Source of the DNA: Mycobacterium sp. IS-1590
Lineage (GTDB): Bacteria > Actinomycetota > Actinomycetes > Mycobacteriales > Mycobacteriaceae
Direction of reading: 5' to 3'
Length of the DNA stretch: 64,000 nucleotides
NCBI RefSeq assembly: GCF_001500025.1
Contig: NZ_LQIW01000023.1
Span: 186,001-250,000 of the forward strand
The notes under the pieces are model-generated. The model was not told where the DNA came from. It saw only the letters and a list, made by a program, of their open reading frames with translations, and did not search any database. Of this stretch, positions 8,238 to 16,498 are shown in pieces. Position numbers and translations under genes: made by a program. Numbering within the stretch: position 1 is the first letter of the stretch; each line of letters begins with the position of its first letter.

Positions 8238-8909
8238 TTATCGGTTGGCGGTGGGCCTAGCAGCGCTGGTCACGACGCGCCTGGTGGCTCGGTCAATGCG
8301 GTCGCGGGTGTCGGCGGCTGTCGCGCGGTGGCCGCTGAAGGTCACGAGGTTGGCCAACCAGATGTCGGAGATGACCCCAGCGACGTGCAGATCGGTAGGG
8401 GTGGGCTCGCCGCCCCTGAGCGTGCGGGCCAGCAGGATCTGGATCTCATCGGCCGCGCGGTCGAGTTCCGCGGCGGCGCGGGTGTCTGCGACGGCGAAGG
8501 CCCGTGTCATGGCCGTCGTCAGCCATGGGTCGCGCTGCCAGCGGTCATGCAGATGTGAGGTGAGCCGTTCGAGCCGTTCCAGCGGTGTGCCCTCACCACT
8601 CGCCCAGTCGCCGGCCGAGTCGAGTCGACGGAACTCGCGCGTCAGCGCTGCTACCAGCAAGTGGGTTTTCGCCGGGAAATAGCGGTAAAGCGTGCCGACG
8701 GCGATGCCGACCCGCTCGGCAACCGTCCGCATCTGAACCGCCTCGTAACCACCCGACGCAGCCACGGCCAAAGCTGCATCCAGAATCGTTTCCCGGCGCC
8801 GTGCGGAGGCGCGCGAGCGCGACGCGCTAGCGGTCCGCTTCTCTCCAGCGACCGAGTTCGCTTCCGAGCGTCGGGTTTTGCCGTGGCTGCGAGCCTGAGG
8901 GAAAGTCAT
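8238..8909 (-). CDS. TetR family regulator, KstR-like paralogue
   Basis: Protein of 223 aa. The segment GGYEAVQMRTVAERVGIAVG followed by TLYRYFPAKTHLLVAALTRE is close to what I recall of KstR, the repressor of cholesterol catabolism. LTTAMTRAFAVADTRAA and VISDIWLANL further along also fit. It is unlikely to be KstR itself, because it sits in an accessory cluster and nearby operators differ from the KstR box. The N-terminal 40 residues are basic and serine/arginine-rich. Its start overlaps the end of the thioesterase gene by four bases, so the two are coupled. It probably senses a steroid or acyl-CoA ligand, by analogy only. Confidence 0.82.
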   Translation of the reverse strand: MTFPQARSHGKTRRSEANSVAGEKRTASASRSRASARRRETILDAALAVAASGGYEAVQMRTVAERVGIAVGTLYRYFPAKTHLLVAALTREFRRLDSAGDWASGEGTPLERLERLTSHLHDRWQRDPWLTTAMTRAFAVADTRAAAELDRAADEIQILLARTLRGGEPTPTDLHVAGVISDIWLANLVTFSGHRATAADTRDRIDRATRRVVTSAARPTANR

Positions 8910-9421
8910 GATGGCCCCGGGTCGAAACTGCCGCGGCGCGAGAACTGTTCCAGAAGATCGCCGAAAGCGCTGACATCGCCGTGTGCGGCGAAGTGTTCGG
9001 GCCTGACTGCGACGAACACTGCATTGGCGGTGAAGCGGGTGATCCCACGCTCACCAGTGCCTGTCGCCGTGACGTGCAGCGCCCGTCCTTCACGAGAGGT
9101 GATGTGGGCAGTAATCCGGTGGGGCTGATGCAGCGGCACCGGCCGCAGATACTCCACCGTCAGGCTGCGAGTCACCGCCGGGGTGCCGGCGACCCACAAT
9201 GTGAAGCCCAAGACGTCATCGCACGCGGCCGCCACGGCTCCGCCATGGGCCAGGCCTGGAGCCCCGATGTGGCGCTCGTCGAAAGTCACATCGGAGTACA
9301 CCGCGTCGCCGCTGCGGTGCACCACCAAACGCAGTCGGTGGGGATTGTCCGGGCCGCAACCCATGCACGTCGTTGTGTGCGAAGGTAACCGCTCCGGCAG
9401 CGATGCGCTTCCTGGCACCAT
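8906..9421 (-). CDS. PaaI-type thioesterase
   Basis: Hotdog thioesterase of 171 aa. TTCMGCGPDNPHRLRLVV is the characteristic N-terminal motif of this actinobacterial subgroup, and IGAPGLAHGGAVAAACDDVLG carries the HGG and Asp of the active site. The ATG at 9421 has GGAG upstream. The longer open frame to 9529 would pass through both operators and overlap the divergent TetR start, so I rejected it. It is the first gene of the run thioesterase, KstR-like regulator, DUF6188-like gene. Its C-terminus matches the remnant at 4548-4733. Confidence 0.87.
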   Translation of the reverse strand: MVPGSASLPERLPSHTTTCMGCGPDNPHRLRLVVHRSGDAVYSDVTFDERHIGAPGLAHGGAVAAACDDVLGFTLWVAGTPAVTRSLTVEYLRPVPLHQPHRITAHITSREGRALHVTATGTGERGITRFTANAVFVAVRPEHFAAHGDVSAFGDLLEQFSRRGSFDPGPS

Positions 9422-9429
9422 CACGCTCC

Positions 9430-9464
9430 AATACTGTCGGTTTCGCTTCGATACCGTTAGTACC
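9430..9464. promoter_or_regulatory. Two tandem operator copies between thioesterase and TetR
   Basis: AATAC-tgtcg-GTTTC (9430-9444) and GATAC-cgtta-GTACC (9450-9464) are two imperfect copies of the GATAC-N5-GTATC element, with starts 20 bp apart. The first lies 9 bases upstream of the thioesterase ATG, so binding there should block its transcription. The second is nearer the divergent TetR gene. Confidence 0.6.
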
Positions 9465-9521
9465 ACACTGCTAGACTGCCAGGACAACATCGCGTGAAAA
9501 TCGACCGCCCGAGGTGAATGA

Positions 9522-10214
9522 GTGAGCAACAGTCAGTCAGCGCCAGTCCCTGACGATGACGTGGACCCGCGGCGCATCCGGTCACGCACCCGGCTGCTGG
9601 ATGCTGCGGCAACGCTACTGAGCACCGGTGGGGTGGAAGCGGTCACTATCGATGCCGTCACCAAAGCATCCAAAGTGGCCCGAACCACGCTGTACCGCCA
9701 CTTCCACAGTTCGTCGCATCTGCTCGCAGCCACGTTCGAACGCCTACTTCCGCAAGTGACCACTCCGGCACCGACCAGCGGACCCCTCCGTGAGCAGCTG
9801 ATCGAATTGCTCAGCCGCCAAGCCGCACTCTTCAACGACGCACCGCTGCATGTCACGACACTCGCGTGGCTCTCATTGGGGCCCACCGGCTCCACTAACG
9901 AAGCGGATGAGCGCCACACATCCGGGGCGCTACGGGCCCGAGTCGTTGACCAGTACCGTCAACCATTTGACGCCATACTCACCAGCCCGAGAGCACAAGC
10001 CGAACTCGACGACTTCGACCGGGAACTGGCGCTCTGCCAACTCGTCGGACCACTCGCCTTCGCCCGAATGACCGGGCTTCGCACCATCACTCACAATGAC
10101 TGCGCGAACATCGTCGATGACTTCCTCGCCGCCCACCGCAAGACCGATAGCGACGCCAAAGAGTCGAAGATCGCCACCAAGAAGACGGGCCGCCCCGCGC
10201 GCTTAGCTCGCTAG
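9522..10214 (+). CDS. TetR/AcrR family regulator
   Basis: Protein of 230 aa. The helix-turn-helix reads RLLDAAATLLSTGGVEAVTI followed by SKVARTTLYRHFHSSSHLLA. The C-terminal tail (KESKIATKKTGRPARLAR) is strongly basic, unusual for the family. The GTG start follows GAGGTGA. It is divergent from the thioesterase/KstR-like pair with two operator copies between them, so either TetR protein could be the one that binds. Ligand unknown. Confidence 0.87.
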   Translation: MSNSQSAPVPDDDVDPRRIRSRTRLLDAAATLLSTGGVEAVTIDAVTKASKVARTTLYRHFHSSSHLLAATFERLLPQVTTPAPTSGPLREQLIELLSRQAALFNDAPLHVTTLAWLSLGPTGSTNEADERHTSGALRARVVDQYRQPFDAILTSPRAQAELDDFDRELALCQLVGPLAFARMTGLRTITHNDCANIVDDFLAAHRKTDSDAKESKIATKKTGRPARLAR

Positions 10215-10716
10215 GCACAACGAAATCACAGCGTCCAGCCGGCTGGTCTTCGGGCCCTTTTCGCCTTCTCGCAAATCGCGTCGGCGATGGCATCGAAGGA
10301 CCGTTCGTCGCCATCATCGGCGAGGCCGTGCGCGCAGATTCCATGGGCATCCGCGTGACGATTCGTGCCGGCAAAGTGAGTGCACCACCTCAGTGTTCGG
10401 ACCGCCGTTTCCCGCGTTGAGAACTCTTCCCCCTACGTCCGTGAGGTGTCTCGCGGGCAACCCCTCGCATCCGCGGTCTCGCAATCCTTGGGACGCGGGG
10501 TGTCTGCGCCGCGGATCTTTATCCGGATATCGTCCGTCGTTAAGTGATCGTGCTTATTGGCAGAGGGGTCGAATTCCGAGTGGGGTGAATGCCCAAATCA
10601 GAGGTCTGTTCGAGGGCGAGTTTGTTCGCTGCGTCGCAAGCGCTGGCTGTCGGTGTCTCTTGATAAGACTGTTGCGAGCTGACTGCGTACCTGTGGTCAA
10701 CAGGCAGGAGGATCCG
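10215..10716. other. 500-bp intergenic stretch with a possible gene fragment
   Basis: No complete gene is apparent. On the plus strand about 10276-10380 one frame reads like protein (GDGIEGPFVAIIGEAVRADS, then MGIRVTIRAGKV) with fairly high GC3, but it lacks a start and soon stops. It may be a decayed gene I cannot identify. The right half is the leader of the DUF1508 gene and ends in AGGAGG before its ATG. Confidence 0.3.
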
Positions 10717-11040
10717 ATGTACTTCAAGGTCACGGTCACTGGTGACGCCAACCGCTATCCCACGTGGGCCTTGTACGGCGACAACCATGAGATGGTCGCC
10801 TGGGCAGGCGAAGGCTTCGAATCGCAAGCCAACGCCACCAGAGCGGCAAATGCCTTCAAGTCCGGCGGGTCCGCAGCACGGTATGAGACATTCCAGGACG
10901 TCGGCGGAAGCTGGCGGTGGCGCGCATGGCGGTCGAGTGACAAAGTTGCCGCCTCAGGTGAGTCGTTCGCCAGCTCTTACAACGCGGAGCGCGCCGCCGA
11001 GAACGTGCGGGCGAACGCGCCGTATGCGACTGGGCCCTGA
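10717..11040 (+). CDS. DUF1508 (YegP-like) protein
   Basis: Small protein of 107 aa with two tandem YegP-type repeats. The first, YPTWALYGDNHEMVAWAGEGF, is degenerate. The second, WRWRAWRSSDKVAASGESFAS, is closer to the family pattern. The molecular function of the family is unclear to me. The ATG is fixed by AGGAGG six bases upstream; the frame stays open upstream to 10393 but without protein-like character. It lies nine bases before the TIGR02391 gene and is probably cotranscribed with it. Confidence 0.75.
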   Translation: MYFKVTVTGDANRYPTWALYGDNHEMVAWAGEGFESQANATRAANAFKSGGSAARYETFQDVGGSWRWRAWRSSDKVAASGESFASSYNAERAAENVRANAPYATGP

Positions 11041-11049
11041 GCTGCGTAC

Positions 11050-11928
11050 ATGGGTGACAATGACGATCTGAAGTTGAATCCACGGTTCCTGCGGCGAGCA
11101 GCGGAACAGGTGCGCGACTTTGAGCGGGCGTTCAGCGCCCTGCTCGAGCTGTGTCAGTTCACCGCTGGGCTTCGGGCGATGGCTGGTCCCGACCTGCCTG
11201 ACGAGGTACTTGCCGGCTACGCCAGTCTGCCCGCCGTGACACCGAGATCTGATGTGTCAGACGACGAATGGGTGGCGGCGAAGGGCCGCTGCTCACGGAC
11301 AGCTGGCCGTATTGCGCATCTTCCCGACATCACCGGTGTGCGGATATCCCGCCCGGGATTCGGCGGTCCGGTTAACCCGTTCGAGATGTGGATAACTGTC
11401 ACCCAGCCGCACTCGCTCGTACAGCCGGACGACATCCTCGCCGCGTCCGAACACACCATCGGCATCCTTGAATCGATGGTCGACCGTGTCGATGTCACCG
11501 GCGACATCAGCATCGAGGATATGCACCCTTTGGTCTGGGGCGCGGCTCGAGGCCAATGGCGCATCGAGTTGTACCGCGAAGCGGTGTCATCCGCCGTGGG
11601 CGCTGTCATCGACCACGTCCGCCAGCTCACCGGAAGGACTGACCTCGACGACAAGGACGTTTTCACGCAGGCCTTCTCGCAGAGTCCACCCAAGGCTGGT
11701 GCTCCGCGATTGCGCTGGCTCGGAGGTAATCAAGACCAGACCGTCATATCGATGAACCGCGGCTTGTTGAGTTTCTCGACGGGCGTCCATGCTGCGATCC
11801 GAAACCCAACCACCCACGACCGGACGCAGCTATCGGCGCAGGAGGCCGCCGAGAGGCTCGCCGCTTTAAGCCTTCTGGCGACTTGGGTGGAGAAGTGCAG
11901 GCTCGACAGCGTCGACGCCACGCAGTGA
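11050..11928 (+). CDS. TIGR02391 (Hypoth_ymh) family protein
   Basis: Protein of 292 aa. The last 130 residues match the TIGR02391 pattern as I recall it: WGAARGQWRIELYREAVSSA, DDKDVFTQAFSQSPP, then LLSFSTGVHAAIRNPTTHDR and a final leucine-rich helix. This domain resembles abortive-infection-like and HEPN-type helical domains and often occurs in mobile or defence loci. The N-terminal 150 residues are not recognisable. It is linked to the DUF1508 gene and converges on the recombinase trio. A defence role is only a context guess. Confidence 0.65.
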   Translation: MGDNDDLKLNPRFLRRAAEQVRDFERAFSALLELCQFTAGLRAMAGPDLPDEVLAGYASLPAVTPRSDVSDDEWVAAKGRCSRTAGRIAHLPDITGVRISRPGFGGPVNPFEMWITVTQPHSLVQPDDILAASEHTIGILESMVDRVDVTGDISIEDMHPLVWGAARGQWRIELYREAVSSAVGAVIDHVRQLTGRTDLDDKDVFTQAFSQSPPKAGAPRLRWLGGNQDQTVISMNRGLLSFSTGVHAAIRNPTTHDRTQLSAQEAAERLAALSLLATWVEKCRLDSVDATQ

Positions 11929-11997
11929 ACAATCACTCGCGAGAACTCAAGCGCTGGAACCGCCGCCGCGAAATCCATCTGAGGCACAGCGATACGG

Positions 11998-13440
11998 TCA
12001 GCGGGCTCTTTCGGCGATGTAGGCGGTCCAGTCGCGGGCAGCAAGTCTGGCCCAGTCGGCGGCGTTTTTGTCGGTGAGCCCGAGCAGTTCGGCCAGGACT
12101 GGTGCGGGCATGTCGCCGGAGAGGTGGAAGAGGGTCGCTTTGCGGTTCTCGTAGGGCTTGATCCCGATGGCGACGAGCTGGGAGCGGATGTTCTCGGTGG
12201 CGAGGTGCGCTGCAGGGTTGCCGCCGCGGAACAGCCAGCCGGTTCCACGTGAGGCGTAGAGGCTTTTGCCGCGGTGCTCGAGGTGCTCACGGATGAGGTC
12301 GTCGAGGAGCGGCGGCATCTGGACTGGAATCTTGCTGAAGGTGACGTGCACGGCCCGGTCGTCGGTGATCGCGACCTGACTGGTGCGCATGGCGACGATG
12401 CGTGAAAGCGGCTGTGCGAACAGCAATGTGAGCAGGCCCGCAATTCGTGTATAACGGCGCACGGTCGTGTCGTGCAGCAGACGCTCTACGGCCGCCCACC
12501 GCTGCGTATCGGAGACGGTTACTGAGGGCGGTGACTGCGGGACGTCGGGGACTCGGAGTTTGGTGTTGGTGCGGGATTGGCGTAGCCAGACGATGAAGGC
12601 GTACTCATGGTTCAGCATCCTGCCGACGTGTTCTTGGTAGCGCTCCAACAGATCCTGGGTCGCGGTCGCCGCACTGGCGTCATGGCGGGCGAGGAAGCCC
12701 ACGAACTCGATCGCGACGCGGATGCGCCGTCGACACGCATCGGCCATCGACTTGGTCAACCGGTCTTCACGGGCGGCCTTGCGCATTCCTCGCAGCACCT
12801 GCCAGTGCGCGAATCGGCGAATCAAGGCGGCGTCCTCGGCGGGCAGTTCGGCGACGATGTCTTCGATCCAGGGCAGCATCCGTTCGATGCGGATGTCGAA
12901 CGGTTCCAGGACACCGACCGCGACGAGAAGACTGCGAAGGTAGTCGTGGGCACGATCCGAGGGCAGGGTGCGGAAGGTGTCGTGGCTGATGTCGACCGCG
13001 CCGCAAGCCATCTGCCCGAGAAGTTGGGGGCCGATGCCAGGTTTCTTGCGCAGCCACCACAGCCCTGTTTGTGGGCGTTCGGAGTTCACCAGCTCGTCGA
13101 AGACCGGCCGCAATTGGCGGTGAATCTGGCCGGTCGTCGGGTCGGCGAGCAAGTCGCTGAGGCGTTCACGCAGGAAGCATCGCGCGCACCGATTGTGCCC
13201 GTAGGGATGGTCTTCGCGCCCGCATTCGCGGCACCCGAAGATCGACTCGACACCGGCACATGACGCGCACACCACCGTCTCGCCGCGTCGCCATGCCAGC
13301 GGCCGCACGACATGGCAGCCCGGACAGGTTTCGGGGTGGTAGTGCCGCCTGCGACGGCAGCCGACACAAATGCGACACCCATGCGTCAGCCGGGTCAGGT
13401 AGTTGGTGCTTGCGCACTCCCAGCAGGCTCGTCGATTCAC
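11998..13440 (-). CDS. Zinc-finger tyrosine-recombinase-like protein
   Basis: Protein of 480 aa. The first 90 residues hold repeated CxxC pairs (Cys 6/9, 22/25/28, 39/42, 58/61, 70/73, 85/88), surely zinc ribbons. The C-terminal 200 residues align loosely with a tyrosine recombinase fold: RYTRIAGLLTLLFAQPLSRI would be box I, and HLSGDMPAPVLAELLGL up to WTAYIAERAR would be the box II and tyrosine region. The usual HxxR and second His are degenerate, so catalysis is doubtful. The GTG start overlaps the XRE stop (GTGA). It probably acts with the intact integrase upstream. Confidence 0.65.
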   Translation of the reverse strand: MNRRACWECASTNYLTRLTHGCRICVGCRRRRHYHPETCPGCHVVRPLAWRRGETVVCASCAGVESIFGCRECGREDHPYGHNRCARCFLRERLSDLLADPTTGQIHRQLRPVFDELVNSERPQTGLWWLRKKPGIGPQLLGQMACGAVDISHDTFRTLPSDRAHDYLRSLLVAVGVLEPFDIRIERMLPWIEDIVAELPAEDAALIRRFAHWQVLRGMRKAAREDRLTKSMADACRRRIRVAIEFVGFLARHDASAATATQDLLERYQEHVGRMLNHEYAFIVWLRQSRTNTKLRVPDVPQSPPSVTVSDTQRWAAVERLLHDTTVRRYTRIAGLLTLLFAQPLSRIVAMRTSQVAITDDRAVHVTFSKIPVQMPPLLDDLIREHLEHRGKSLYASRGTGWLFRGGNPAAHLATENIRSQLVAIGIKPYENRKATLFHLSGDMPAPVLAELLGLTDKNAADWARLAARDWTAYIAERAR

Positions 13441-13769
13441 TCGTTGTCGCCGGGGCGGCGGATCCTGGCGCGGATCGGCCGCAGGTCGCCGATCCCGGGC
13501 CCGCTGTCGTTGACTGCGGGTGCCTCGCGGATCTGTTCTTGGGCGAGCTCGAACAGATCGTTGGGGGTGCACGCCAGGATGTCGCACAGCGCCGCCAGCA
13601 GGTCGAGATTGATGCGCTGTGGAGGCTTGGTAGCGATCCGGTGAACCATCTGTCGGGAGATCTCCACGCCACGTTCGTGCAGCGGTGCGACGAGGTCGGT
13701 GGTGGCGAACATGCCGTTCTCGGCCATCAGGCGGCGCAGGTTCCACCGGAGGACGGTTCTAGTGCTCAT
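13437..13769 (-). CDS. XRE-type helix-turn-helix protein
   Basis: Protein of 110 aa with an N-terminal HTH_3-like domain: LRRLMAENGMFATTDLVAPL, then the recognition part ISRQMVHRIATKPPQRINLD and LLAALCDILACTPNDLFEL. This is the Cro/C1 arrangement often ending in 'TPNDLFE'. The start lies 11 bases inside the integrase end and the stop overlaps the zinc-finger gene, so the three are translationally coupled. It probably regulates the module or assists recombination. Confidence 0.8.
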   Translation of the reverse strand: MSTRTVLRWNLRRLMAENGMFATTDLVAPLHERGVEISRQMVHRIATKPPQRINLDLLAALCDILACTPNDLFELAQEQIREAPAVNDSGPGIGDLRPIRARIRRPGDNE

Positions 13770-14880
13770 CCTGGCTCCCTTCAGTCGTCGCGGATCCGTA
13801 GACGCGGCGCAGCGCCGCCTGCAACGTTTTGGTCTTGAAGTCGTTGGACACCGAGGTGTAAATCGCGGTGGTCGAGGCGTAAGAATGTCCGACCTGCTCG
13901 GTAACGAACCGTTCCGGGTAACCGAACTCGATCAGGTGGGTCACATAGGAGTGCCGCAGGCAGTGCAGGGTGAGGTCTTGAGGCAGACCGGCCTGCGCCC
14001 GCAAGTAGGCGAATCGCTTGTCCATTTGCTTGGTCGCCACCCGCTGCCGACGCTCAGTCAGCCACAACTCTTGACGGCTGCCGGGACTCAGAAGCGGCCG
14101 GGCTTGATCGACCCATTGGCGCAGTCCGTCGATCACCCAGTCGAACTCGGGAACGGCCAGCACCGTGCGACGCCGAGGGGCGCTGCCGCGGCTGGACTTG
14201 GCATACCGGACGTGGACGGCGCCGAACGTTCCCCACGCCGGCATCCGCGGGTTGGGACGCAGGTCGGCCACGTCGAGGTAGCACAGCTCTCGACGGCGTA
14301 ACCCGAAGGCGTAGGCCGTCTTGATCATCTGCGCGTCGCGCAACGCCGCCAACGCGCCTTTGCGACCCGAACGCGCAATGATGTCCACTCGATCGGCAAG
14401 GAACGCGAACAACGTTTCCACCTCGTCGTAGGTGAACGGCCGGCGGGCGGGCTTGCCCTCGTATTCGACCAGATGCGCCGCGGTGTTGAAGTCATGGCAG
14501 ACCTGCGACGGGATCCTTTCGAACCGCTGCTCGCACTGCGAGATCCAGCCATAACGGCCATCGAGTAGGTAGTCACAAAACAACCGCAGCGTCATGTGGT
14601 AGCCGCGAATTGTCGAGGGCGCCTTGCGGTTGTTTCCCGACATCAGAGCCGCCGTGAAGTCCTCGACATCGCCGGCCGTCCAATCCCACGGATGCGTCTC
14701 GGCGAACGCAGCGAACCGTCGCACGAACGCCAATCGCGATTCGATCGTGGCCTCGGCAAGCAGCCGGGACTTCTGCTGGCGTCGCCACCCCGACAGCATC
14801 GCTTCAAAGACCGCGGACGGTTCATCAAGATGGACCACGCCCGCGGCGAGAACGAGGTGCGCCGAACCTGGAACGCTCAA
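13759..14880 (-). CDS. Tyrosine-type site-specific recombinase
   Basis: Integrase of 373 aa with an intact active site: Arg195 in AYAFGLRRREL, Lys228 in RYAKSSRGS, His306 and Arg309 in HCLRHSYVTHL, His332 in EQVGHSYAST and Tyr341. The N-terminal half contains a SAM-like core-binding domain. The TTG start at 14880 is supported by GGAGG seven bases upstream. It is the first gene of the overlapping trio. Repeated GTTGAC motifs in the leader (about 14895-14935) may be regulatory sites. Confidence 0.88.
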   Translation of the reverse strand: MSVPGSAHLVLAAGVVHLDEPSAVFEAMLSGWRRQQKSRLLAEATIESRLAFVRRFAAFAETHPWDWTAGDVEDFTAALMSGNNRKAPSTIRGYHMTLRLFCDYLLDGRYGWISQCEQRFERIPSQVCHDFNTAAHLVEYEGKPARRPFTYDEVETLFAFLADRVDIIARSGRKGALAALRDAQMIKTAYAFGLRRRELCYLDVADLRPNPRMPAWGTFGAVHVRYAKSSRGSAPRRRTVLAVPEFDWVIDGLRQWVDQARPLLSPGSRQELWLTERRQRVATKQMDKRFAYLRAQAGLPQDLTLHCLRHSYVTHLIEFGYPERFVTEQVGHSYASTTAIYTSVSNDFKTKTLQAALRRVYGSATTEGSQDEH

Positions 14881-15024
14881 CTGAAGGCCTCCAGACGGTC
14901 AACTCACAGTTGTCAATGTCAACGGCAAGTTACCACGATCTGGGCCGAAATCGCTCATCAGCACAAACGGGAAATGGTTCAATGGCGGCTTGGCGGCTCT
15001 CGCCCCAAGCGCCACCCGCGTGCG

Positions 15025-15039
15025 TCAACTTTAAGTTGA
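15025..15039. promoter_or_regulatory. Perfect 15-bp palindrome in the gap between divergent genes
   Basis: TCAACTT-t-AAGTTGA lies in the 280-bp gap between the integrase trio and the plus-strand gene at 15161. It shares the core GTTGA/TCAAC with the repeated GTTGAC motifs near the integrase start, so it may be an operator for the XRE protein. The rest of the gap (14881-15160) shows no gene. Confidence 0.4.
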
Positions 15040-15160
15040 TTGGCGATCTTCTGGCCCGGAGTGCAAGAGGTGTGTGGATCCGACTTTGAGCAGGGACTTG
15101 ATGTGATGCGGCAGCGCCGAGGTGCATTGACCCTGCGGCAACGTGGCAGAGGATGAGGCG

Positions 15161-16378
15161 ATGAGCGCCCGCGAGTTCCGCGACGACGACACCGGCTACA
15201 TGGAGTGGCTCACCGAGCACCCCGCTGGCTACGTGATCAACATCAGGCGTAATCACAATCCGACCGACGCGCGCGTTCACCGTGCGGGCTGCTCGACGAT
15301 CAGCGTCCGGCAGCAGAGCGGCAAGGGATCATGGACTGACCAATACGTGAAAGTCTGTGCGGAGCACGTGATCGGAATCGAACAGTGGACGGCCGAACAC
15401 GTAGGAGAGCCGATCTCGAGGTGCAGGACGTGCCGTCCTGGCCAAGACGTGCCTCCGCGTGTTCTCGACACGGAGACAAAGACCGCAGCTTCGAGCTCTG
15501 ATCACGCAACCCGCTTTGAGATCCACGGACCGGACGGTGAGGTCGTCCAGGCGTGGGCCGATGACTACATCCGATTCGAGCGCCAACATCGGCCTGAGTG
15601 GCAGGAGCGCTTGCGTTCGGCTATCAAGTCCCGTTGCAGGCAACTGGAGCCTGCAGGCGGACAGGTGCTACACGCCACATTCTTTGGCGAGAAGGACGAC
15701 AGGGCGGACGTCGAAAACGTCGTGCTCTACGGCATCGACTCCTTCGCAGTGGCTGGCGCCAACGGAATCCGCTTCGAACTCGCTGGTGCCGCGACACCAG
15801 CTCCGGATGGTGCCGTGTATCCGTTTGGGTACCGCTACGCACTTCGGTCGCGGTCTTGCAGCTTCGACGGTTGGCAGGAGGGTCGGCAGCTCGCAGCGTT
15901 CGGCTGGACGGACCTGGGCGCGTTCGCGGGCGAAAAGCTGGCAGCACAGGTGTGGTTAGCGGTTGTCCGCGGACAGGTCAAGGTGGCCGAGTCCGTCTGC
16001 GATCGAGGGACGGCTTTCGCGGTCAAGGTCGAGGTGCGACCTCCGCGTAGGCATCGGCGCGTGTTAGGCAATCTGGTCAAGGGGGTCGTGGACGGTGTGG
16101 TCGCTGCATTCCAGGCCCACACTGACACGACGATCCTGCACGAGGTCGCATCGCGGCTCGCAATGAGTCTCGCAGCCGACCCCGCAGACATAGAACGCCA
16201 CTTGCTTGATCAACGCCGCGCTGTGCTCGGCTCGGTGCCGCGACTCGTCCGCTTGTCTAACGATGGTGTCGTTTGGGCACCTGCCGACGAGTTCTGCGTC
16301 GCCGGCGAGCTACTCCGGGTTGAACCGATAGATGAGCACTGGGCGATTCGGGGCGAGGTCGTCGAAGTCTCCCGCTGA
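15161..16378 (+). CDS. Hypothetical protein, two-part
   Basis: Protein of 405 aa that I do not recognise as a named family. The first 90 residues (GYMEWLTEHPAGYVINIRRN, VHRAGCSTIS, YVKVCAEHVIGIEQW, ISRCRTCRPG) form a module I have seen at the N-terminus of varied actinobacterial hypotheticals, with paired cysteines that could bind zinc. The remainder is soluble with no visible catalytic motif. I prefer the ATG at 15161, preceded by GAGGATGAGG, over the GTG at 15143. Its position between two integrase modules suggests cargo. Confidence 0.6.
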   Translation: MSAREFRDDDTGYMEWLTEHPAGYVINIRRNHNPTDARVHRAGCSTISVRQQSGKGSWTDQYVKVCAEHVIGIEQWTAEHVGEPISRCRTCRPGQDVPPRVLDTETKTAASSSDHATRFEIHGPDGEVVQAWADDYIRFERQHRPEWQERLRSAIKSRCRQLEPAGGQVLHATFFGEKDDRADVENVVLYGIDSFAVAGANGIRFELAGAATPAPDGAVYPFGYRYALRSRSCSFDGWQEGRQLAAFGWTDLGAFAGEKLAAQVWLAVVRGQVKVAESVCDRGTAFAVKVEVRPPRRHRRVLGNLVKGVVDGVVAAFQAHTDTTILHEVASRLAMSLAADPADIERHLLDQRRAVLGSVPRLVRLSNDGVVWAPADEFCVAGELLRVEPIDEHWAIRGEVVEVSR

Positions 16379-16498
16379 CATCACCGTGATGCAGGTTGCT
16401 CGGGCTTCGTAGGTCGCCCTGCCGTGGGTCTCGGACTGTCTTTACGAATGTGGCTGTGGTGGTGGACTTATCCGGCTGCCAGTTCATAGGTTGCAGAC

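Larger units (their letters stand above)
11998..14880. mobile_element. Three-gene recombinase module: integrase, XRE, zinc-finger recombinase
   Basis: Three minus-strand genes overlap end to start: tyrosine recombinase (13759-14880), XRE regulator (13437-13769) and a Cys-rich recombinase-like protein (11998-13440). Tight overlap, shared strand and the two recombinase-type folds suggest a self-contained transposing or integrating unit. Terminal repeats or a target duplication are not visible to me. Confidence 0.5.

Noticed and set aside
8906..9529. Thioesterase start at 9529
   Set aside because: It would include both operator copies and the divergent TetR start; ATG 9421 has GGAG.
11998..13746. 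582-codon extended start for the zinc-finger recombinase
   Set aside because: The first 102 codons translate the XRE gene out of frame. The GTGA overlap at 13440 gives a natural start at the first CxxC.
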